Source: Semisulcospira habei | Taxonomy: Eukaryota; Mollusca; Gastropoda; Semisulcospiridae | Assembly: GCA_036245525.1 (NCBI GenBank) | Contig: BTPG01000002.1 | Location: 123,612,951-123,676,950, forward strand | Reading direction: 5' to 3' | DNA length: 64,000 bases | In this document: piece after piece, positions 33,701 through 43,460 of the stretch | How positions within the stretch are numbered: the first letter of the stretch is position 1 | Layout: the number at the start of each line of letters is the position of its first letter | The notes under the pieces: model-generated | Databases searched by the model: none | What the model saw: only the letters and a program-made list of their open reading frames with translations | Told to the model about the DNA's origin: nothing | Program-made: the position numbers and the translations under genes

Positions 33701-34162
33701 ATTGTTCTGTATGTTAACAACAGCCTTTTTGTTTGCAACCTCTGTTGGCAGTGGCAACCATGATTTACCTAATATAGGATGATACCTTGACTGCTTTAAT
33801 TGTAGTTCGTGTACATGTCCTTCATGCCAACCAGACCCCTTCATTTTTGCACTGTCAATTGCTTGGAGGAAGTCAGGTAATAGTCTTTCTCTAAACACGT
33901 TCTCCAATTCCCTTCTTGTGTTAACTGTGTGTTGTCTTGTTCTTATATAAGATATAATTACTTCACTGTCCACTCTAGTGAATTCTATTTTGGCAACAAT
34001 CTGAATCTTCACACTGCCTGTAAGAAGATTATCTTGTATGACAGAAAAAGAGTTTTCTATCAATTCATAAACATTATTAGTATTTGATATAGGCAAATCT
34101 GTTGTGTGAAACACGTTTCTTAAACCATATGGGCCTGATGAGCTTTGAGCATTGTCCGTCAT
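30712..34162 (-). pseudogene. Polinton family B DNA polymerase (protein-primed type), two lesions
   Basis: ATG 34162 follows AATAAAA. The N-terminal ~340 residues include a CKKC...H...HC zinc motif. Exonuclease motifs follow: VYTDFES (Exo I, ~33150), HNLNGYDS (Exo II, ~32710) and YHDQYLKAD (Exo III, ~32325). Between Exo I and II sits an HNH-like zinc segment (CWICE...CDHDH...HNNCN, ~32760-32870), usual in Polinton polymerases. Polymerase motifs are DANNLYGF (A, ~32010), NNACFGKTMEN (B, ~31550) and YTDTDSM (C, ~31270). A one-base frameshift lies at about 32350, before Exo III. An in-frame TAG at 31093-31095 falls just before the conserved GLRSKMYS motif. About 1,145 residues would be normal for the family. 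It is inactive as sequenced. Confidence 0.93.
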
Positions 34163-34198
34163 TTTTATTTGTCCAACAAAATAACAAATGAAAAAATA

Positions 34199-34546
34199 TT
34201 ACCGCTGGCTCACCTTGTGTAATACCACTTTATTAACTGTAACACTGTTAATATAATCATTTAGTTTACGTAGTTGTTTAAATATGCTATTACAAACTTC
34301 TCCTAACCAACCATAGTTGGTATCATTAACTTTAAAAGTAGGTGTCTTTAAATCAACGGTCATGCACTCCACATCTGGAAGCTCATCAACATAATCCAAA
34401 GTCACACTATATGTAGCATATATTTCCAATGGTGCTGAAAGGCTTATGTAAGTCTGTTTGGGTGATGATATTAAGTCAGTAAAGTGCATAACATCTTTGA
34501 AACAGTGTGAGATATCAATCACTTGTATGATTTGTCTGTCTGTCAT
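34199..34546 (-). CDS. Polinton 115-aa protein of unknown function
   Basis: The start at 34546 follows TAATAAAA, the same leader as the polymerase and capsid genes. The frame is intact. The protein is a compact alpha/beta sequence without membrane helices or Cys motifs. It opens MTDRQIIQVIDIS and has a central VTLDYVDELPDVECM. It ends with a basic helix (QLRKLNDYINSVTVNKVVLHK). It sits between the ATPase (28-bp gap) and the polymerase, so may act in replication or packaging. That is position only. I do not recognise the family. Confidence 0.6.
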   Translation of the reverse strand: MTDRQIIQVIDISHCFKDVMHFTDLISSPKQTYISLSAPLEIYATYSVTLDYVDELPDVECMTVDLKTPTFKVNDTNYGWLGEVCNSIFKQLRKLNDYINSVTVNKVVLHKVSQR

Positions 34547-34573
34547 TTTTATTAGTCAAGACAAATGTATAAA

Positions 34574-35768
34574 TTAATTTACTAACCCATACCCTGTGGG
34601 TTGATCTGTCTTTAAAATGAGCTTTAGATGCTTAGTTGATTTCAGTTTATTTTTTACATCATCACGTTCATGCTTATTTGGGATGACATCGTTTTCTCTG
34701 AGACAGTCTTCAAAGCTGTCACGATCCTTACAGTAAAACAAACAGATAAACTTTAACTGTTCTCGAAAATCTTTCAGTACAGCATTGTATTTCTGAGTGA
34801 GAATCCATACACTTACATTTGCATGTCTGCCACTGAAGGCAAGTTCTGCTAATGTGTTTCTCTTCTTGACAATGTCTTTCTCTGCTGAGCAGTCATCAAA
34901 AATAAACAGGGTTGGCTGTCCTTCAAATTGCTTGTAAAAATATTGTAGGTAGTCCTTCAGTCTTCTTCTTCTTCTTCTTCTCGAACGCCGTCACACTTGG
35001 AGTTTGGCTCTCAAAATGAAATCTGTGGTCTTCTGTAGCGCCTCCACAGGCCCATACAGTTTCTCTTGTAGAGTGGCGGGCTTCGGCCATATCTCCTCCC
35101 TCAGCGGCTGGTGGTTCCCACAGTCCTGGAGGATGTGCTCTGCGGTCTGCTCTGCTTCTCCACAAGGGCACAGGGGAGATGGCACGAGGTGGAAGCGTCT
35201 GTGCAGGTGGAAATTGAGTCGGTTGTGCCCGGTCCTCAGACGAAAGATGGTCACCTGCTCTTGTCTGGACAGCTGATGGTAACTGTCTAGGGGCCGTTGT
35301 GGTGGTCTGTACACAGACTTAATGATGGTCTTCATCTCTGTGAAGCTGACTCCATTTTCATCTTGTTCTTTCTCTGCGCCCACTTTTGCCATTCTGTCAG
35401 CTTCTTCATTGCCGTAGATGCCACAGTGTGAAGGGATCCACTGCAGCACCAGTCTGGTGCACTTGATGTTTTGCAGTGCCTCTTGTAGACGTGGCAGTTT
35501 GCTTGCTGTTGCTGCCATTTTCCGTTTGGGGGTAGTCATTCAGTTTTTTCTCAGGGTCGACTAAGTAGATGTTGTTGTCAGTCCAAATGAATAAACGGTT
35601 GTGATAAGCTTTGTTGTGTTTGATTGTAGGACAGAATATTACAATGTTTTCAAAATGATGGATGTATCTTGTTTGTAATAGGTTAAGAACAAATTCAGTT
35701 TTACCACACCCTGTGGCGCCACAAAACAATCCACAGTGTGGGTCGAGTGTCATTAAGCTCCGGTTCAT
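34574..35768 (-). pseudogene. Polinton packaging-type ATPase (A32/FtsK-HerA), split by a LINE
   Basis: The start at 35768 gives MNRSLMTLDPHCGLFCGATGCGKTEF with a Walker A GATGCGKT (~35710). Reading stops being ATPase at LNDY (~35544), where a LINE fragment is inserted. After it the minus strand resumes with YLQYFYKQFEGQPTLFIFDDC, holding the Walker B (~34900). A sensor-type segment (HANVSVWILTQKYN) follows, and it ends GYGLVN at 34574. Removing 34962-35544 restores one uninterrupted frame, so the LINE is the only lesion. The intact family pumps element DNA into capsids. Confidence 0.9.
34962..35530 (-). mobile_element. 5'-truncated RNase H LINE inserted in the ATPase
   Basis: The minus strand encodes the end of a non-LTR retrotransposon. 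It carries an RNase H motif (VLQWIPSHCGIYGNEEAD), then a zinc knuckle (CPCGEAEQTAEHILQDC), and stops at 34991. A (GAA)n tail follows (34962-34980 on the + strand as CTT repeats). Flanks are GGTAGTCCTTCAGT (34948-34961) and GGTAGTCATTCAGT (35531-35544), a 14-bp duplication with one mismatch. The RNase H domain places it in the I/R1/Ingi-like group rather than L2 or RTE. The frame is intact, so it is fairly young. Confidence 0.9.
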
Positions 35769-35793
35769 TTTAATACACAGTATAATTTTAATA

Positions 35794-36175
35794 GATTGGA
35801 TTGTACATTGCTTAACGTCCCGACAGCAACAAGGCTTTCTCAGGACGTGCCTGCACTGCTTGTGAAAAAAATACTAAACAGAACATTGAATGTATGTCGC
35901 CAGCCGGTCAAATACATTAAATAAACCTAACACATGGGGCCTAAATAAAGTTAAGACCATTTAGCAACACACATCCAATATCAAGAGCTACAGGCAGTGC
36001 AGACAGTAGGGAGAATTTTAAAAAGGCAAATACAGGTGAATGGACAAAGGGTAGACAGAAACACATGCCCCAGAATAGAGAGAAAAACCCACCCTGTGGG
36101 GCTGACCAGGGTGACCCTGGGAACTAAAAAATACCTAACCCCACCCAAGTCCCCCAGGGCAGACCCGGGTGGGGC
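35794..36175 (-). mobile_element. SINE-like repeat R1 (copy 3)
   Basis: Reverse-orientation copy. ATAATTTTAATA occurs at 35782-35793 and 36176-36187 as a 12-bp target duplication. It lies between the ATPase start and the capsid stop. The capsid stop codon (36182-36184) falls inside the duplicated target, so the coding sequence itself was spared. Confidence 0.92.
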
Positions 36176-36181
36176 ATAATT

Positions 36182-37481
36182 TTAATACATGACACCCTTT
36201 AGTCTGCTCTCTTCTATGCTCAGTTGTGCGTCATATATCAGGTACAAATATATATTTATGGCTGCAGCGGATTCAACCTTCTTTTGTATCTGAATTGTAA
36301 TCCCGTCACTACCGTTTTCAACCACCGTTTTCAACCTTTCGACCTGACCCATGAAGATAATCATCATCTGTACTACGAAGGTCTAGCCAAAGAGCATATT
36401 TATTTGTTGTAAGATATTGTCCAATCCTTACGTCATACAGATGTAAATCTTTGCACGCAATGTTTGCAGGTTTATCTCTAATCCTTCCACCCGCAAAATA
36501 CTTTGTGATCTCATCGTAGTGTTGATAAGGTAACAAACCTGAAGCGTACACTTGATTAGGACGGCCTTCGATTGTACAAGACAAATGTGTTATCTTTGGA
36601 TTATAGAATTTTTCTGAATCTCTTTTGTATGGGCCTGCTGGTTCAACAAACAACATAAGAATACCTTTCAGTGACCTGGCAGGTGTGTTCAGGTTTATAT
36701 TCCACATTGGGTCACTCTTGTCTTTGGGTATTAAACTATGTCTAATCACACGGTCATAATAAATTGGAAGTCTTGACTGGTACTGATTTTGTATGAGTCT
36801 AGCTAGTTCAGTGTGTGTGACAATTTCATATTCCAAAGAAATGTTAGAGATCTTATATGTTGCATTGAGATCAGATGATTTTATAACTTTGGAGTAGTCA
36901 TTGAAAGTTAGTTCAAAGCTCAGACGGTCATTCAGTGCCCCTTGATAATAAGGCAAATGAGCTGTTAGGATTTCAAACTCAAGTGGAATGTAAAATCTGG
37001 TTCCATATGTTTCGGCTAATATAACGTCCTTGTCTGCTGTGGTTGTTTTGTCTCCGGTGTCGATTCGAAGTTTACCAATATTATCTGACTGTATACCTTG
37101 GTAAATACGATCCTCTCGTTCTTCTTGTGTAAGCCACAAATCTTTGTAACAGTAAAACACATCTGCATCGTCAAGACTAAACACTTCCTGTCCTTCAAGT
37201 TTTACTTTAATAGTTCTAACAATTGCTCTGCCAAGATTGTTAACTAGTGTTCTGTTTACATCTGTGTCTGATGAAAGTTCAATATTAAATGCTAGGCGTG
37301 CAGTGCCTGGAACAATAACGTCGCTGGGACCTAGGTTTGGAAACTTGACTGTAAGAGTTTGGTTCTGGTCTATGGTACTTGGATTGTTTGTAATGACGAT
37401 TGATTGTCTAATGCCCTTAACACCAAGAGGCTCACATAGTTTTCTGTATGGGTCTAACTTTGATCCGTAAGACTGTGTCAT
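36182..37481 (-). pseudogene. Polinton major capsid protein (double jelly-roll), late frameshift
   Basis: ATG 37481 follows CATAATAAAA. The sequence is beta-rich and typical of Polinton capsid proteins, with VPGTARLAFN near the start, an EPAGPYKRDSEKFYNPKI segment and LLPYQHYDEITKYFAGG. The near-C-terminal WLDLRSTDD...LHGSGRK signature follows. The 13-bp unit CCGTTTTCAACCA is duplicated in tandem at 36311-36335, shifting the frame after GRKVENG. In the next frame the expected end continues (DGITIQIQKK...YDAQL...). Without the duplication the protein is about 428 residues. Capsid assembly is the family role. It diverges from the coiled-coil gene across a 40-bp spacer. Confidence 0.9.
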
Positions 37482-37521
37482 TTTTATTATGCACAATAAA
37501 AAATAATAAATTAATAAAACA
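37482..37521. promoter_or_regulatory. 40-bp divergent promoter, main Polinton
   Basis: AT-rich spacer between the capsid ATG (37481, minus) and the coiled-coil ATG (37522, plus). It carries the TTTATT..TGCA..AATAAA near-palindrome and matches the fragment copy at 24954-24993 in 39 of 40 bases. It must hold both start signals. Confidence 0.6.
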
Positions 37522-37664
37522 ATGGCAGCGGGGGGATTTGGTCATGAAGATTTTGAAATGGATGACATGTATGATTTTGGTAATACAACAGATATGACAG
37601 ATATGACAGATATGACTGGTACAAGAAATATTTACAGTTTACACCACGAACTTTTAGAAACCAA

Positions 37665-40600
37665 TTCATTCAGTCCTCTCTGCGCCATCTGGTGCTTGAG
37701 GCGACGGCAAGGGAGCGCCACTTTTGTCTGTCAGCTGCTATTTTGGGTGCTGTTTGCAGAGTAAGGCCTCTGTTCTTGAGCTCTCGCTCCACGGTTCGGC
37801 GCCACGTCTCCTTTGGTCGCCCACGGTTTCTCTTCCCCTGTGGTGTCCATCTCAGTGCCACCCTTGGTAATGAGTCAGGTGACATTCTGCAAACGTGGCC
37901 TAGCCATCTCCATCTCCGTGTGGCGATGGTTTCAGCGATGCTGTCTGCGCCTGCTCTCTTCCGTAGTTCCTCGTTTGTAATCATGTTTGGCCAGAAGACC
38001 TTCATGATCCGTCGCAGGCACTTGTTCTGGAAGACATCCAGCTTGCGTTCCGTAGTGGTAGTGGATTTCCAGCATTCTGACCCATATAGAAGGACACTCA
38101 GCACGTTGCTCTTAAAAATACGGAGCTTGGTGTGGATGCTCAGGCTTGTGGTCCTCCAGATGGGTTTCAGCATTGCGAAGGCTTGGTTGGCTTTGCTGAT
38201 TCTTGTGGTGATCTCCCTTGTGCAGTCTCCATCTGTGGTAACCTTGCTGCCCAGGTACGTGAACTCGTCCACCTCTTGCAGAGGTTGGCCATTGATGGTG
38301 ATTGGGTCGCCCACTATGGTGTTCTTCCTCATGACTTGAGTCTTCCTAATGTTGACCCCGAGACCTATGGAGCTTGCTGACTGTGTCAACTGTTGTGTCT
38401 TCTGTTGCATGTCCTGGTTTCTGCTTGCCAGCAGCCCGATATCATCGGCGTAGTCGAGGTCATCCAGCATTGAGGTCAGCGTCCACTGAATTCCCTGCCT
38501 CCTTCCCTCTGTGGTGCGGCGCATGATCCAATCATTTGCCATTGAGAATAGGATTGGCGAAAGAATACATCCTTGTTTCACTCCGGTTTCCACCTTAAAC
38601 GGTTCGGTGAGCTGGTTGTTGTGGACGACTCTGCACTCAAAATTCTTGTACAGGGACCTGATGACGTTGACAAGTTTCTGGGGGATTCCATAGTATCGCA
38701 GGATTTTCCAAAGGGAGTCTCGATGCAGACTGTCGAAGGCCTTCTCAAAGTCTACAAAGACCACATAGAGGGATCCATTCCATTCGTTAGACTGCTCAAG
38801 GATCTGTCTCAGGACGAAAATATGGTCAATGCAGGACTTGCCTTTCCTAAAACCTGCCTGCTCCCGGCGAAGGATGCCATTCACTGCTGTCGTAATGCGT
38901 TCAAGGAGAATGCGGCTGAAGATCTTGCTGGTGAGGGATAGTAAGGTGATGCCTCGCCAGTTGTTACAGTTCCCCAGGTCTCCTTTCTTCGGAAGTTTGA
39001 CGATGGTGCCGGTCTTCCAATCGCTCGGCGCTTCCTCAGTGTCCAGATCTTTTGAAAAATCTGACAAAGAAGCTGCGGCGTTACCGTATCTTCTACTTTC
39101 AGCATCTCGGGGCACACTCCGTCATCGCCAGGTGCCTTCCCGTTCTTCAGCTTTTGAATGGCCTGCTTGACTTCCGCAATAGTAATGTTGCCGAGGTTAA
39201 TGTCCAGGTCCTCCTCCGCTTCAGGAATGTCAGTGAGGGTTGGTGGGTCTGAGCGGTTCAGGATGGACTCGAAGTGTTGCTTCCATCTCTTCAGCTTCTC
39301 TTCCTCTACTGTGACATGAGTTCCATCTTCAGCTCTCACTGGAAGGTCGTGGTGTTGCCCGTAATCGCCCTTCAGCTTCTTGGTGTTCTGGTACACTGTC
39401 TTCATGTCTCTCTGTTTTGCAGCTGCCTCCGCTTCTTCTGCCAGCCTTTCTGTGTACATTCTCTTGTCTCTTCTCGCTGATGTCTTCACCGCTTGATCTT
39501 TCTCTCTGTATTCTCTTGATATTCTTTCCTTCAGTCTTGGTGATTTGGTATCCAAAAGTTTCTTCTTGATCTGTCTTCTCTCTTCTATGCGAGCCCACGT
39601 GTCTTCTGAGATCCACTCCGTCTTCCTGCTCTTTCTGTATCCTAAAACTTCCCCTCCTGTTTCCTTCATGGCTCTGTTGAAATCTTCAATAGTCAGCGCT
39701 GTCTCATCTTCCAAAACACTAAATCTATTCCTGAGGGCCAACCTAAACTCTTCTTTCACTTTTGGGTCTTTCAACTTGGCCACGTCGTAGCGCTGATTTC
39801 TGGTGTCTCCTATCTTTACTTTCCTAAGCTTCAATGTCACCTTCCCCACCAGAAGACTATGGTCGCTGCCAATGTCAGCATGTCGCATCACTCGCACATC
39901 CTGCAGAGAGTGCCTCCAGCGACCATTAATGATGATGTGGTCGATCTGGTTCTGGGTCTTGCCGTCTGGTGATTTCCATGTGAGTTTGTGGATCTCCCTA
40001 TGCGCAAACAGGGTCCCTCCTATGACTAAGTCATTCTCCTCGCAGAAATTGACCAGCCTCTCCCCGTTGTCGTTGATCACACCCGCTCCATGTCGTCCCA
40101 TGGTCTTCTTTCTGTCTTCATTGTCGCAGCCGACCTTAGCGTTGAAGTCACCGATCAGCATCAGCACGTCATGTCGAGGGATGTCTTCCAAAACAGCTTG
40201 GAGGGCGTCGTAGAATGCATCCTTATCCTCTTCTTCCGCGTCGTCTATCGGTGCGTAGCCCACAACAATAGACAGCTTTGCGTATTTGGAATTCATCCTG
40301 ACGTACAGCAGGCGCTCGTTCACAGGTTTCCACTGTAGAACAGTGTTGGCCTTGCTCTTATTGATGATGACAGCAACTCCTTCTCGGTGTTCGTTGTCTG
40401 TTCTTCCAGACCAGATGATGACTTCTCCGGAGCTCAACCTCTGTCTGCCAGCACCAGTCCATCTTGCTTCTGTTACTCCCATGAGGGTTAGTTTGTGGCG
40501 GTTCAGTTCACTTACTGCTTGCGCCAGCTTTCCAGTCTGGTAGAGCGTTCGCACGTTCCAGCATCCAATTCTGATCCATCGTTTTGGCGTCAGGAGTTCC

Positions 40601-40825
40601 GCTATCGGGGTGGAGACGTCCTTGCGGCTTTGGTCCCCATCCGTCATAAGTCCAGTTTCCTGGTCTGCTTCGCTCCCAGCGCCGGTTGTCGCTTTTTCCC
40701 TTGTTGTCGTTTCCGTAGCAAGTTTCTTTTTACAGGGTGGAGTCGCTAGCCCCACGCCTAACCCTCCTCCTTTATCCTGACTTGGGACAGGCAGTTAAGC
40801 CCCCAAAGGGGCCTCCCTGGTGGAG
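37665..40825 (-). mobile_element. Near-full-length RTE-clade LINE (family A) inserted in the coiled-coil gene
   Basis: TTTTAGAAACCAA flanks it at 37652-37664 and 40826-40838 (13-bp perfect duplication). The minus strand encodes an AP endonuclease (IGCWNVRTLYQ, LMGVTEARWTGAG, IGDFNAKVG, GSDHSLL). A reverse transcriptase follows (GFRKGKSCIDHIF, FVDFEKAFDS, VKQGCILSPILF, YADDIGLL), ending GKRNRGRPKETWRR. The 3' end is a short UTR with TGAA units. The 3.16 kb length and this domain pair fit RTE. It is the best-preserved LINE in the window. Confidence 0.93.
37670..40755 (-). pseudogene. RTE endonuclease-reverse transcriptase, one frameshift
   Basis: The endonuclease frame runs from about 40755 to the RT finger region. 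Near 39040-39060 it shifts by one base, in the stretch where SDWKTGTIVKLPKKG should follow the RT lead-in. Thereafter the RT frame is open to TGA at 37670. Catalytic residues of both domains are present. The start is uncertain: the 40755 codon is GTG, and the first ATG in frame is ~40650. Confidence 0.88.
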
Positions 40826-41921
40826 TTTTAGAAACCAAAGTGAACTCATTTTATGATCATGTTGGTGACCGCCCAGACAACATAGATCCTAATCAGTTTG
40901 AACTTGATGGCAAGGGTCATTTATATTTAAATACTGTTGACAAAGGAAAAGTACTATTGACTAATAAAAAAGACCCTGGTAAGTTTAGGGCTTTAAGTAC
41001 AATCAAAAATGAAGGTGGTGTTGGTGCCTTGCGTCAACTTGGAATTGGTGGGTCTCCTGTCACTCCAAGACTGGTTAGTGCCCTTCACGACACACAAACA
41101 AGGTTACCAACAGGGCAAGAAATTGAAATGGCACCAGTAACAAGCCTACCAGAAATAGCAAACACAGTAATACAAGAAACCTCATTTACTGAAGGACAAA
41201 TAAATGATGCTATGAAAACAATAGAAGACCCACCTTTGTCAATGAGAGAGATAATTGGCTTGGATAAATCATTACAAGCGATAAGAGGTGAGATGGTAAA
41301 TAATGTTGCCAAACTAGGTGAGCTTGATAAACACATAGAACGTGAAAAAGAGAAACTGGCTACCGCAGACAATGGGAATCTTGACACAGAAATGAAAGAA
41401 AGAATACAACACAGATTAAATGATTTGCATATAGAAAGATCAGGACGGTTAGAAGTGATTAGTATTGGGAGGGAAAAACTGAAATCACAAGTTAACAGGA
41501 TTAGAGAAACTATTCAGAAAATACTTCACGAAGACACAACTCTGGCTGAGAGATTTAAAACACTTTCCAGAGAGCAGGGTATCACTATTGCGAGTTTAAT
41601 TACTGCTCTTGGATTTATTATCAGTACTGTAGTGTTGGCTGTCTCCGGGGTTGGTGGGGGTCCAGCACCGCCAGGTCCGCCAGCACCACCAGGCCCCCGG
41701 CTCCAACAGACCCAAAAGATTTACAGTCATGGGTAAAGAAACAACTGTCTCACATATCAGACTTGCTTAAGAAATTGCCTCTGAAAGCAATGGACGCTTT
41801 GCCTGGTATAATAGGCACAGTTGTCAGTTGGCTTATTACTACAGCGGCAAAGGTAGTTGGGTTTATGGCAGAACATGTGTGGGTCTTTTTGGTTACAGTA
41901 GGAGGGTTAATGGTGGGTTAT

Positions 41922-42610
41922 TTAATGAAACAGATAAAGAAGTAAAACCCCTAACCCCGTTAGGCCTATTACCAATGCAGTTCTCTCTGACTCATGTGTG
42001 TCCGGGGTTGACTGTACTGGTTGTATGGGCGCCGGTGTTAGGGCCGGGGCCGGGGGTGTTATCGTCTGTAATGATTTTAATGACTGAACATGTGTGGTTG
42101 TTGCTCCTAAGTTTACAGATTGATTGAGTCCTAATTTTTGATCACGACTTGCAACAATGATTTCATTATTATAATTTGTTATTGTACCCATTTGGAGTTG
42201 AAGGTCAGATGGCAACATGTATAACCCGATGCCAACTACAAAGTCAACTTTTGATCTAGCATATCTGAGAACGTCTTGGTAGCGTTGTATGCTTGATGGG
42301 AGATCAACCACTGAATTAATTGAATCTTCAAGATTAGCAAGAAATTGTTTTTGTGCTTCAAATTTGCCACTCCCGTTTAAAATATTTGATTTTGTTAGTG
42401 ATTGTGCTCCTAGGATACACCAGACATATCTTCTGATAGACTCATTTACGCGCTCGACTCCTGCTTGAGTAAACCCGTCACTCTTGTCTAAAATAAATAT
42501 TGTCCAGGCATTAGACTGTTTCTGTTCAATTGATCCTAACCAGACTTGTGATTTTGATGAGAATGAAGTGTAACCAGGGTAGTAATCTTGTGGGTATTGT
42601 CTTGACTCAT
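41922..42610 (-). pseudogene. Polinton tail-anchored protein (main copy), start frameshifted
   Basis: The frame is open over essentially the whole protein: YYPGYTSFSSKSQVWLG, a globular centre, a PAPALTPAPIQP linker and the membrane anchor ALVIGLTGLGVLLLYLF. The equivalent ATG (42608-42610) is out of frame, because one base is missing just after it relative to 22653. The open frame extends upstream through a non-homologous lead to about 42653, so a longer start cannot be excluded. It overlaps the convergent coiled-coil gene by 24 bases. The function is unknown. Confidence 0.75.
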
Positions 42611-42639
42611 AGCATAATACAATGTACCCATGCCGAAGG

Positions 42640-42895
42640 GGCAAATATTGCACAGGGAATAAAACTTACATGGGATGAAACAGTATCAGAATCAACAAAG
42701 GTTTTTATTGCTATTACAAAAAATGTAGATGTTATTAATGTTTCGAGCAGTATTCCAGCTGTCAAGATGGTGGTCGACAAAACAACTTTTGTTCGTCTAA
42801 GTTACATAAACCTTGAACACATTGATCTTGTTTCATTTTATTATGCCAGCAAATTGTATACTTTTGACGAGTTGCAAAATGTAATTGATGATTAA
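42640..42895 (+). pseudogene. Small Polinton gene, N-terminus damaged
   Basis: A plausible ~80-residue protein, GIKLTWDETVSES...VIDD, ends at TAA 42893-42895. A nearby ATG (42630, ATGCCGAAGGGG) is out of frame with it by one base at a G run, so the natural start seems frameshifted. It would diverge from the tail-anchored gene. No motif is recognised. The composition is coding-like, with alternating hydrophobic strands. Confidence 0.45.
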
Positions 42896-43460
42896 ATAAA
42901 AAATATTTGTCAATAAAAAAAATCTATTTTATGATACAAGGGCGACACTTACTAAATTTAAACAGGGCAACACTTCGAAGCTGTCTGTTGAGTAGCAGAC
43001 GATCCAAGGGGCAATGGAAACTAACCAATCAGGAAACTAATGTCAGTACGACTTTGGTATTAAGGGTGCGCAGTGGCACTGCGCTCATTACCGCCTTTGT
43101 CTTTGACAGCAAGAAGCATAACAGATCGACGGCAGCGAATTGTTTGACTTTCTTCCCGCCCCCATCCCCATAATACCTCTGTTCTATTTTCTTTTACAGG
43201 GAAAAGGGGGGGGGGGGGCAGCTCCCACACTCATATGATTGGTACCCCCCTTTTCCGGGGATTTGCAAGGATTAAATGTTTATTCGCTATTGGTTTAGGT
43301 AACATTTTGGGGGGATGCATATGACATTTTTGGGTACATATGATAATGTGCTGTTGTAACAGTATTTTTAATTTTTCTTTTAAGTAGCAACACAAAATTA
43401 AATGTGGCATTTTTCAATCTATGTACGTGTTGTGTCGTCCTTTGTAGCATAGAAATTTTT
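42896..43460. other. Non-coding spacer within the Polinton, possible insertion
   Basis: The 565-bp spacer is unusually long for this compact element. It differs in base composition (G/C-rich 43050-43260, including a G run near 43207-43219). An inserted sequence is possible, but I could not find flanking duplications. Confidence 0.45.

Larger units (their letters stand above)
37522..41945 (+). pseudogene. Polinton coiled-coil/membrane protein, split by an RTE element
   Basis: ATG 37522 encodes an acidic N-terminus with a TDMTDMTDM repeat, interrupted at 37664. Coding resumes at 40839 with VNSFYDHVGD, a region of moderate similarity to the other copy. From GIGGSPVTP (about 41043) it is almost identical: a coiled coil, SLITALGFIISTVVLAVSG and a Pro-rich linker. 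A frameshift lies in the proline run near 41695. The correct frame continues to three hydrophobic stretches and ends MKQIKK at 41943-41945, overlapping the convergent gene by 24 bases. It may be a capsid-to-membrane linker; function is not known. Confidence 0.82.

Noticed and set aside
37692..40749. Plus-strand frames of 60-215 codons within the RTE
   Set aside because: Antisense shadows of the endonuclease and RT, whose motifs are clearly on the minus strand.
41922..42653. Tail-anchored protein as the missing adenain-type protease
   Set aside because: No His-(Asp/Glu)-Cys arrangement typical of the family is visible, and there is a C-terminal membrane anchor.
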